Under the pieces are notes generated by a model, which saw nothing but the letters and a program-made list of their open reading frames with translations, was not told the origin of the DNA and made no database searches. From Fimbriimonadaceae bacterium (GTDB lineage Bacteria; Armatimonadota; Fimbriimonadia; Fimbriimonadales; Fimbriimonadaceae), in contig JABAQM010000001.1 of assembly GCA_019187105.1 (NCBI GenBank), forward strand, positions 2,758,734 through 2,822,733: a DNA stretch of 64,000 nt, given 5' to 3'. Shown here one piece after another: positions 26,763-33,904 of this stretch (positions are counted from its first letter, which is position 1; every line of letters starts with the position of its first letter). The position numbers were made by a program, and so were the translations under genes.

Positions 26763-28232
26763 ATGAGCGAACGAAGCGTAGCCAACCGGGTGCTGTTTAT
26801 GAACACGCTCGCCTTTACGGTTTGCTTTGCCGTTTGGACGATGTACGGCGTCCTCATCACCTTTCTGGTCGATAATCGCTACCTGGTTATCGACAAGGCA
26901 CAGGTTGGCTGGCTGATTGGAATCCCAATTCTTACCGGTTCTGTTATGCGCCTGCCGGTTGGTATGTTGACCGACCGATACGGAGGGAAACCGGTTTACA
27001 TCGGCGTCATGCTCTTCGCTGGATTGTCTCTCTTGGTTGCGAGCCAGGTATCGACCTTCACCGGCTTCATGGCAGCCGGCCTTCTGTTTGGCATGAGCGG
27101 CGCAGCCTTCGCGGTAGGAATCGCGTTTTCCTCTGTCTATTTCCCAAAGGAATCGCAGGGAACCGCGCTCGGCATCTTCGGGATGGGCAACGCCGGCTCG
27201 GCGGTGACGACCCTTGCCGCACCCAGCCTGCTCAAGATGTTCACCGACGACGGGAAGAATATCGAAGGGTGGCGGACCCTGCCCATCGTTTACAGTATCG
27301 CGCTGCTGCTGATGACGGCGATCTTCGCGCTCACAACGACCAACAAGAAGATCCCCCTTGATCACCAGAAGTCCTTCAAGGAGATGCTGACCCCGCTTGG
27401 CGACGTCCGGGTCTGGCGCTTTGGCCTGTACTACTTTCTCGTCTTCGGTGCGTTCGTCGCGCTTGCCCAGTGGCTCGTCCCGTATTACTTGAACGTTTAC
27501 GGAATGAGCCTGGCAATGGCCGGCCTACTCGCTTCCGTGTTCAGCCTCCCCTCCGGAGTGATACGGGCCCTCGGTGGATGGGCCAGTGACCGGTTTGGCG
27601 CCCGCGCCACGATGTATTGGGTCCTCAGCACCTGCGCCGTCTTCTTCCTCCTGCTCGTTGCGCCCAGGATGGATATTCGATCGCCTGGAGAAGGGATCAT
27701 GGCCGACAGCAAAGGAAGGGTGACCGCCGTGTCTCCAACTACCGTCGTCGTCGATGACAAGGCTTACACCCTGAAGCCGGAGCCTCCGTTGGATAAGGCA
27801 AAGCTCGAAACCGACACGCTCGTTTGGCCCACGTTCCGGTCATGGCAGGAGCCGAACGTGCAGGTTGGGCAGGAGGTGAAGAAAAAGGAGCTCATTGCCC
27901 GCGGCGTTACCCACGTGTACTTTCAGGCGAACGTCTGGGTCTTCACCGCGCTCGTCTTTCTCGCCGGCATCATGATGGGCATCGGAAAGGCCGCAGTCTA
28001 TAAGCACATCCCTGAATACTTCCCGAAGGATGTGGGAGTCGTCGGAGGCATTGTCGGCGTCATCGGCGGACTCGGAGGCTTCTTCTGCCCGATTCTGTTT
28101 GGATACTTGCTGAAGTCCACCGGCCTGTGGACGTCCTGCTGGCTGTTCTTAGGCGCGCTCTCGATCATTTGCCTCGTCTGGATGCACCTCGTGATCCTGC
28201 GGATGACGAGAGGCATGACCTCGACCCATTAG
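26763..28232 (+). CDS. narK: NarK-family nitrate/nitrite transporter with a large loop insertion
   Basis: A 489-residue MFS protein with twelve predicted helices and the nitrate-signature motif GIFGMGNAGSAVTTLAAP near residue 137. NarK proteins exchange or import nitrate and nitrite across the inner membrane. Residues about 303-388 form a soluble insertion (RVTAVSPTTVVVDDKAYTL...VQVGQEVKKKELIARG) between two late helices, absent from ordinary NarK; it reads like a small beta domain. Expression is probably activated through the palindrome just upstream. It faces the convergent Mo-enzyme operon across the repeat region. Confidence 0.9.
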   Translation: MSERSVANRVLFMNTLAFTVCFAVWTMYGVLITFLVDNRYLVIDKAQVGWLIGIPILTGSVMRLPVGMLTDRYGGKPVYIGVMLFAGLSLLVASQVSTFTGFMAAGLLFGMSGAAFAVGIAFSSVYFPKESQGTALGIFGMGNAGSAVTTLAAPSLLKMFTDDGKNIEGWRTLPIVYSIALLLMTAIFALTTTNKKIPLDHQKSFKEMLTPLGDVRVWRFGLYYFLVFGAFVALAQWLVPYYLNVYGMSLAMAGLLASVFSLPSGVIRALGGWASDRFGARATMYWVLSTCAVFFLLLVAPRMDIRSPGEGIMADSKGRVTAVSPTTVVVDDKAYTLKPEPPLDKAKLETDTLVWPTFRSWQEPNVQVGQEVKKKELIARGVTHVYFQANVWVFTALVFLAGIMMGIGKAAVYKHIPEYFPKDVGVVGGIVGVIGGLGGFFCPILFGYLLKSTGLWTSCWLFLGALSIICLVWMHLVILRMTRGMTSTH

Positions 28233-28247
28233 CCCAGTGGCGGGTGC

Positions 28248-28612
28248 CGTTCCCGTCCGACCCCCTACCCCCGCACGCTATCGCGGCGGGGACTTCCCCT
28301 GGGAGGGGAAGACCGTCTGGGTTCTCCCCCTGGTTAGGGGGAAGGACTGTTGTCTGGGTTCTCCCCCTGGTTAGGGGGAGTCCGTCCCGCTTTGCGTGGA
28401 CGGGAGGGGGTCAAAGAAGGGAGGTGATCGCTACCCGGCTATCCGACCCCTACCCCCGCACGCATCGCGGCGGGGACTTCCCCTGTGAGGGGAAGAACGT
28501 TGGTGGCCCCCTGGTTAGGGGGAAGGACTGTTGCCTGGGTTCTCCCCCTGGTTAGGGGGAGTCCGTCCCGCTTTGCGTGGACGGGAGGGGGTCAGAGAAG
28601 GGAGCAAAGAGC
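28248..28612. repeat. Hairpin-rich repeat, copies 1-2 (left of the DUF559 gene)
   Basis: Two tandem copies of a roughly 160-190-bp unit. Each unit holds CTTCCCCTGGGAGGGGAAG, CTCCCCCTGGTTAGGGGGAG and a CGTCCC...GGACGG stem, and ends near GGGAGGGGGTC. All are perfect or near-perfect inverted repeats, so RNA or ssDNA would fold strongly. The apparent reading frames across it (LPLVRGSPSRFAWTGGG and the like) are by-products of the repeat. Confidence 0.85.
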
Positions 28613-28617
28613 CTGGA

Positions 28618-28992
28618 CTACAAAGTGGTTACCTGTGCACAAGCTTCTCGGATGCGTGATACAACGTCGCCTAGATCGGTTTCCACCTCTGCATTCCAAA
28701 ATCGCAGTACTCGAAGGCCCTGATCCCGGAGGTATTCGCTTCTGGCTTTGTCTCGATCTGCTGTGAACATATGGACGTCGCCATCGATCTCGATCGCGAG
28801 CCGCGCTTCCAAGCATAGAAAGTCAACGACGAATGGACCCACAGGGGCCTGTCTCCGAAAGCGATAACCAATACCTTTGCGTCTAATGGCTTGCCAAAGC
28901 TTCACCTCTGGCGAAGTCATCTTTTTGCGAAGTGACCTTGCCTTGACGACTGCCGTGTCGTACTGTGAAAGTTCCCGCAGACTGCGCGACAT
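28618..28992 (-). CDS. DUF559-family (Vsr/PD-(D/E)xK-like) endonuclease domain protein
   Basis: The product from the ATG at 28992 is about 124 residues; a TTG six codons earlier is possible. It has the DUF559 layout: RSLRKKMTSPEVKLWQAIR, then FRRQAPVGPFVVDFLCLEAR and LAIEIDGDVH, the acidic ExD residues of a Vsr-like nuclease fold, then VLRFWNAEV. The gene is embedded inside the hairpin-rich repeat array, with repeat units within a few tens of bases on both sides. Function is not established for the family. The association suggests that the nuclease and repeats form one mobile or self-propagating unit. Confidence 0.85.
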   Translation of the reverse strand: MSRSLRELSQYDTAVVKARSLRKKMTSPEVKLWQAIRRKGIGYRFRRQAPVGPFVVDFLCLEARLAIEIDGDVHMFTADRDKARSEYLRDQGLRVLRFWNAEVETDLGDVVSRIREACAQVTTL

Positions 28993-29044
28993 TGGACCAG
29001 TTTGTCCCAAGGATGTATAGATTGGGGCCGGTCGGGATTTCTGG

Positions 29045-29930
29045 AATGATCCGACCCCTACCCCCGCACGCTATCGCGGCGGGGACTTCCCCTGGGAGGG
29101 GAAGACCGTCTGGGTTCTCCCCCTGGTTAGGGGGAGTCCGTCCCGCTTTGCGTGGACGGGAGGGGGTCAAAGAAGGGAGGTGATCGCTACCCGGCTATCC
29201 GACCCCTACCCCCGCACGCATCGCGGCGGGGACTTCCCCTGGAAGGGGAAGACCGTTGGCCCCCTGGTTAGGGGGAAGGACTGTTGCCTGGGTTCTCCCC
29301 CTGTTTAGGGGGAGTCCGTCCCGCTTTGCGTGGACGGGAGGGGGTCAAAGAAGGGAGGTGATCGCTACCCGGCTATCCGACCCCTACCCCCGCACGCATC
29401 GCGGCGGGGACTTCCCCTGGAAGGGGAAGACCGTTGGCACCCTGGTTAGGGGGAAGGACTGTTGTCTGGGTTCTCCCCCTGGTTAGGGGGAGTCCGTCCC
29501 GCTTTGCGTGGACGGGAGGGGGTCAGAGAGTCCAGCCTAACGTCACCCCAGCTTGGCTATCCGACCCCTACCCCGATACGCTATCGCGGCGAAGACCGTC
29601 TGGGTTCTCCCCCTGTTTAGGTGGTGTCCGTCCCGCTTTGCGTGGACGGGAGGGGGGTCAGAGAGTCCAGCCTAACACCACCCCAGCTTGGCTATCCGAC
29701 CCCTACCCCCGCACGCTAATCGCGGCGGGGACTTCCCCTGGGAGGGGAAGACCGTTGGCACCCTGGTTAGGGGGAAGGACTGTTGTCTGGGTTCTCCCCC
29801 TGTTTAGGGGGAGTCCGTCCCGCTTTGCGTGGACGGGAGGGGGTCAGAGAGTCCAGCCTAACGCCACCCCAGCCTGGGGCGGGGACTTCCCCTGGGAGGG
29901 GAAGACGGTCCGGGTTCTCCCCATGGCCGG
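29045..29930. repeat. Hairpin-rich repeat, copies 3-8 (right of the DUF559 gene)
   Basis: About five full copies and one partial copy of the unit described at 28248 lie head to tail, each beginning near CCGACCCCTACCCC and ending near GGGAGGGGGTC. Copies differ by small deletions (for example one lacks the CTTCCCCT stem near 29590). The array ends at the stop of the cytochrome b gene. No other gene is visible in this stretch of nearly 900 bases. Confidence 0.85.
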
Positions 29931-29932
29931 GC

Positions 29933-31135
29933 CTATTCTCGGGCGGTGGCGATGGGCTCCGATTCGGAGCTTGCCACGTGTTCGGCAGCGTGGACCGGGG
30001 TTTCGATGATCCCCTTGAGCGTCATCAGCCCAATCATCAGAATGACGAACATCCCCGCCACCATAACCCAACTCCGCTTGGCCGGATGGCGCGACTCCGA
30101 TCGGTCGAGCCAAGGCAGGAACATCATTCCCAGCGTGACCAGTCCCGGAACGATCAGTGTTGCAACGATCTCATAGCCGGCCGGCATGATTTTCAACAGC
30201 TCGTAGAGCCCAAGAAAGTACCACTCCGGTCGGGGCGTGAAGTCGGTTCCCGCAGGATCGGCCATCGGTTCCAACCCCGGCGGAAGCATCGCCGCGAGCG
30301 CGAACACCGCACCGAGGCCGACGACGACCACGACCGCGTCCTTGAACAGCTGGTTGGGGAAGAACGGCTGGGCCGTGCCCTTTTGCGGGATGACTGGGCC
30401 GGCTATGTGGTGCCGCCGCACCAGATACAGGTGGATCGCCACGAAGGCCATCAACGCTGCGGGCAGCAGCATGACATGCAGCGCATAAAAGCGCGTCAGC
30501 GTGAGCGCCCCGACCTCTTCGCCGCCACGGATCAGCACGAGGAGATCTTCCCCAATCACCGGGATCGTCGCGGCGATACGGGTGCCGACGACCGTCGCCC
30601 AATACGCTTTCTGATCCCACGGCAGCAGGTAGCCGGTAAACGAGAAGGCGAGCATGACCTGGAAGATCAGCACGCCGAAAAGCCACGTGAGCTCCCGAGG
30701 CTTCTTATACGAGCCCCAGAAGAAAACGCGCAGCGTATGCAGCACCATTACGACCACGATCGCGGTGGAGCCCCATACGTGTAGACCGCGGATGATGGAC
30801 CCCGCCGAAACCTGATAGGTGAGGTGCTTGACCGAATCGTATGCCGACTGCGGGCTGGGACTGTAGTACATCGCCATTAGCACGCCGGTCGTGAATTGGA
30901 AAACCAGGAGGGTCAGCAGCAGGTTTCCCAGCGTTTGCCACCAGCCCACGCCGGGAGGCATCGGCTCGTCCAGGTTCTTCCGAACGAAGCCCCACCACCC
31001 GAGGCGAAGCTCCATCCAGTCCTTGATTCCCGGACGTTCGCGTTCCACGCGCTTTGCCGGATCCGGCTCATGAGGCGCGGTAACTCTCGGGCGTTCAACG
31101 GTAGAGGTGGTCTTTTTGGGAGGTTCCTTGATCAT
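29933..31135 (-). CDS. Cytochrome b (bc1/b6f-type) of the nitrate-reductase operon
   Basis: The 400-residue membrane protein contains the N-terminal cytochrome b domain (GLHVWGSTAIVVVMVLHTLRV and GYLLPWDQKAYWA) with haem-ligand His in helices B and D (the second helix pair includes YALHVMLLPAALMAFVAIHL) and a C-terminal domain with PEWYFLGLYELLK, the PEWY Q-site motif. The N-terminal 40 residues are polar and Pro/Lys-rich. It overlaps the Rieske gene by four bases. With Rieske and cytochrome c-b partners it could oxidise quinol for the Mo enzyme, as in haloarchaeal nar operons. Confidence 0.92.
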   Translation of the reverse strand: MIKEPPKKTTSTVERPRVTAPHEPDPAKRVERERPGIKDWMELRLGWWGFVRKNLDEPMPPGVGWWQTLGNLLLTLLVFQFTTGVLMAMYYSPSPQSAYDSVKHLTYQVSAGSIIRGLHVWGSTAIVVVMVLHTLRVFFWGSYKKPRELTWLFGVLIFQVMLAFSFTGYLLPWDQKAYWATVVGTRIAATIPVIGEDLLVLIRGGEEVGALTLTRFYALHVMLLPAALMAFVAIHLYLVRRHHIAGPVIPQKGTAQPFFPNQLFKDAVVVVVGLGAVFALAAMLPPGLEPMADPAGTDFTPRPEWYFLGLYELLKIMPAGYEIVATLIVPGLVTLGMMFLPWLDRSESRHPAKRSWVMVAGMFVILMIGLMTLKGIIETPVHAAEHVASSESEPIATARE

Positions 31136-31650
31136 GAGGACACCGTTCGGCCGACATAAATGCGGCCATTTTCAACCTTGACGGGATGCTCGACCAGCCC
31201 GGTTGGTGGCGGTCCCGAAACGACCTTTCCCAGTTCGTCGAACACACCGCCATGACAGGGACAGAAGTAGCGGCGCTGATCGTCCTGGAACTTGATGCGG
31301 CACCCCAGGTGGGTGCAGGCTGGATCGAAACACCTCAGCCCATCGCGCGACCGATGCAGGTACACCGTGTACTTCCGCTCGACCGTCTGATAGCCGTCGA
31401 CGATCTTCAGGACGTAGGCCACCTCGCGAGTCTGCCCGACGGCAAGGTCCCCGTCGCCCAGGACGTCCACCCACTCCTCCTTGGAACGGCGGTTCAGTGG
31501 CCCGACCGCAAACCGGATCGCGGGTATGGCAAGGGCACCCGCCACCACGACGTTGATCGCGGTGACGAGCCATCCCAGCGCCTTTCGCCTGGATACCGGC
31601 TCGGTTGGTTCTTCAAGTATCTTTCCGCAGTTGCAGCTTTCGTGTTCCAT
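31132..31650 (-). CDS. Rieske [2Fe-2S] protein
   Basis: The 172-residue protein has a single membrane helix near residue 30 (ALGWLVTAINVVVAGALAIP) and the Rieske motifs CTHLGC and CPCHGG (CxHxxC...CxxH). An N-terminal CNCG is also present. It lies immediately before cytochrome b (overlap of four bases) and eight bases after the cytochrome c-b gene, so the cytochrome bc-type module is intact apart from cytochrome c1, whose place is probably taken by the c-b fusion. Confidence 0.93.
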   Translation of the reverse strand: MEHESCNCGKILEEPTEPVSRRKALGWLVTAINVVVAGALAIPAIRFAVGPLNRRSKEEWVDVLGDGDLAVGQTREVAYVLKIVDGYQTVERKYTVYLHRSRDGLRCFDPACTHLGCRIKFQDDQRRYFCPCHGGVFDELGKVVSGPPPTGLVEHPVKVENGRIYVGRTVSS

Positions 31651-31657
31651 AGGTCAC

Positions 31658-32773
31658 CTAGGGGTAGTAGCGAAGTCGAACGTCGTCCACCAGGTCGGGA
31701 GCGACGCGCGCGATCACGTCTTTGGCGATGCGCATCGATTTGTGATGGCGTCCGGGCGAAGGCTCGCGTTGGAAGCCGATGTCCGCCTGGGCGTCGGTAA
31801 CGGCCTCGGTCACCCGGGTGAGCGCGACCATCGTCGGCACGATCCAGGCGTGCTGGAACCGGGTGAACGGTGCGGATAGGATGAGGGCCGCGATCGAGCC
31901 CAAATGGTAGATGTAGATCGGCATGACCCATCCGTAGGCCGTGCTTCGGTTGATGAGCAGCGTGAGGATGCCGCTCAGCACGGTGTGCAAGAGCAGGGTC
32001 ACAAACAGGTAGTCGCGGCCCAGAGTCAGCCCGTTGTCGATGTATTCGTCTGTGCGATAGCGACGGAAAACATACAGGACGCCGAGGAGAACCGCCAACC
32101 CGGCCGCGATCGGAAGGATCTTCAGCGGGTTGGAGAGGGCGAGATCGGCTCGCGTCGGGTTATAGATCTGCATCAGCACGTCGGCGAGAAAGAGGCCGAT
32201 CATGCCGTAGAGCATGAGCCCGTGCATGGCCCAGCGGCCCTTGCTCTTCAGCCACAGCGAACGGACAAAAAGGCCATCGACGATCAGCGAATGCAGGGCT
32301 ATCCCCAGTGCCTTTCCATAGCCGAAGCGCTGCAGGGCGGGCGCCATATGCTTGAGCCCGGCGAGCTTGACCCAGTGCCACCAGGCTCGAATGCCGAAGA
32401 TCGCGCTGACTAGGAACACGACCCCGAAGATGCGGAACATGTTGCGCGTCGTGAGCAGCTGTCCGACCTTGTAGGCGAGCGGAATCTCGTCTGGACGCCA
32501 TTCCTTTGCCTGGACTTCTTGGTACACGCGCTGAACGGCTTCTTCGGAGAGCTGGTCGGGCGGCGTGCCCGGCATCATTCCCTTGCCGTTGCGCACGATC
32601 CGGGCAAACTCCTCCGGCGTCAGCTTCGTCTTGGCGATGGGCGGTCCGAGCCCACCCATCGCGTTCATCCCGTGGCAGCCCATGCACGACGACGAGCCAT
32701 AGAGCTCCTTGTTCTTGTCGGCAGGGGCAAAGGCGCAAAGGGCCAGCGCGACGATAGCTACGAGGAATCTCAT
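31658..32773 (-). CDS. Cytochrome c fused to a multi-helix b-type membrane domain
   Basis: A signal peptide and a cytochrome c domain with CMGCH (residues about 30-34) and a Met ligand candidate (GMMPG) are followed by a membrane domain with several helices and conserved His (for example KALGIALHSLIVDGLF, RWAMHGLMLYG, LLLHTVLSG, YIYHLGSIAALI). The layout resembles NarI/DsrM-type di-haem b domains. One polypeptide thus carries both c and b haems. It overlaps the FeS-subunit gene by four bases. Inference: it links the Rieske/cytochrome b pair to the Mo enzyme. Confidence 0.82.
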   Translation of the reverse strand: MRFLVAIVALALCAFAPADKNKELYGSSSCMGCHGMNAMGGLGPPIAKTKLTPEEFARIVRNGKGMMPGTPPDQLSEEAVQRVYQEVQAKEWRPDEIPLAYKVGQLLTTRNMFRIFGVVFLVSAIFGIRAWWHWVKLAGLKHMAPALQRFGYGKALGIALHSLIVDGLFVRSLWLKSKGRWAMHGLMLYGMIGLFLADVLMQIYNPTRADLALSNPLKILPIAAGLAVLLGVLYVFRRYRTDEYIDNGLTLGRDYLFVTLLLHTVLSGILTLLINRSTAYGWVMPIYIYHLGSIAALILSAPFTRFQHAWIVPTMVALTRVTEAVTDAQADIGFQREPSPGRHHKSMRIAKDVIARVAPDLVDDVRLRYYP

Positions 32774-33462
32774 GCCGTCACCTCCTGTTCGACCTGCGGC
32801 TCGGCGGGCCGGCCAAGGGTCGAGACATCCTGCGATGCCATCGGTCCGAGATAGCGTCCGCTGGGCTTGGTCCCGGCTTCAGGGAGCAGGCAGAACGGTT
32901 TGCGGCCCGTCTGCCGATCTTGCTCAGCCATGTAGGTTCGAATGGGGCTGGCGGGGTCCTCAAGATCGCCGAAGATCCTCGCGTGAGTCGGGCAAGCGAC
33001 CACGCATGCGGGATCGAGACCCTCATCGACGCGGTGTGCGCAGTAGGTGCACTTGCGAGCAACCCCCTCGTTCAATCGTGGCTTCACGAAGTCGCGCTCG
33101 TAGGGCTCATCTTCGTTCAGGTACCACGCCTCCTCCTTGTGGAGGATGATGTTGCCGTAAGGACATGCCGATACGCAGGCCCCCGTTCCCCGGCACCGGT
33201 CCTGATCCACCAGGACGATGCCGTCCTCCCGCTTGACGATCGCTTTGTTGGGGCATGCCTTCAGACACGGGGCATCCTCGCAGTGGTTGCAGAGCACCGG
33301 GATATACAGCCGCTTGACGTTCGGGTAGGTGCCCGCTTCCACGTTCAGAACGCGCGCGAAGAAAACGTCCATCGGGGTGCCGTTTTCCTGCTTGCACGCG
33401 ATGGTGCAGGCATCGCAGCCGATGCAGCGCGTGAGGTCGATCAGCATCGACATCCTAGCCAT
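32770..33462 (-). CDS. Iron-sulfur subunit of the Mo enzyme (NarH/DmsB type)
   Basis: The start at 33462 has AAAGGAGG just upstream; the frame before it is not FeS-like. The 230-residue protein has four Cys clusters: CIGCDACTIAC, CNHCEDAPCLKACP, CRGTGACVSACP and CTYCAHRVDEGLDPACVVACP. In the third, the second Cys position is Thr, so this cluster may be [3Fe-4S], comparable to the Trp replacement in NarH. It would pass electrons to or from the Mo subunit. It overlaps its upstream neighbour by eight bases. Confidence 0.9.
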   Translation of the reverse strand: MARMSMLIDLTRCIGCDACTIACKQENGTPMDVFFARVLNVEAGTYPNVKRLYIPVLCNHCEDAPCLKACPNKAIVKREDGIVLVDQDRCRGTGACVSACPYGNIILHKEEAWYLNEDEPYERDFVKPRLNEGVARKCTYCAHRVDEGLDPACVVACPTHARIFGDLEDPASPIRTYMAEQDRQTGRKPFCLLPEAGTKPSGRYLGPMASQDVSTLGRPAEPQVEQEVTA

Positions 33463-33904
33463 TGGATTCCTCCTTTCGTGTGAGCACGGCCGCCAGGGCG
33501 AACGCCGAGAGGCCGGAAAGTCCGAGAGGGGCCAACACCGGCGGCTCGCCGTCAGTCCTCTTTTCAACCGATTCGGCCTCTTCCTCATCGGCTTCTTCGA
33601 TACGACTTTGAGGTGGGCTGCCAAGGACCCCGCCCACGAACTTGCTTAGATCTCCGTCGCTATGGAGCGCCGATCCAAATGCGCCGACAAGGATGCCGGC
33701 TGCAAAGAAAGCACCCAGCCCACCACGTGCTTGCACCTTGGAAATCGCCAGCGCTGAAGCCACCATCGCCAGCAAGGCGTATCCAAGGGGAATCCACGCC
33801 TGCCAATGCTCCTTCAGAACGTCGCGATGGAGGTGGCGGACATCTAATACCATCATTGCGAAGCCTCCGCTAGCGATGATCAAGACCCATTTTCGAAGAG
33901 TCAT
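33455..33904 (-). CDS. Four-helix membrane protein of the Mo-enzyme operon
   Basis: The 149-residue product (start MTLRKWVLIIASGG at 33904, overlapping the Mo-subunit stop as ATGA) has about four hydrophobic helices and an acidic linker (RIEEADEEEAESVEKRTDGE) before the last. The longer frame upstream is not real. I recognise no family. Position between the Mo and FeS genes suggests a membrane anchor or assembly factor; no NarJ-type chaperone is seen in the operon. Confidence 0.72.
   Translation of the reverse strand: MTLRKWVLIIASGGFAMMVLDVRHLHRDVLKEHWQAWIPLGYALLAMVASALAISKVQARGGLGAFFAAGILVGAFGSALHSDGDLSKFVGGVLGSPPQSRIEEADEEEAESVEKRTDGEPPVLAPLGLSGLSAFALAAVLTRKEESNG

Noticed and set aside
28248-29930. 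CRISPR array
   Set aside because: The units are about 160-190 bases, tandem and divergent by deletion, without short identical repeats and unique spacers, and no cas genes are present.
29256-30009. Long plus-strand frames with repeated SPSRFAWTGGG peptides
   Set aside because: They are translations of the hairpin-rich repeats; the frame changes between copies and no start signals are kept.
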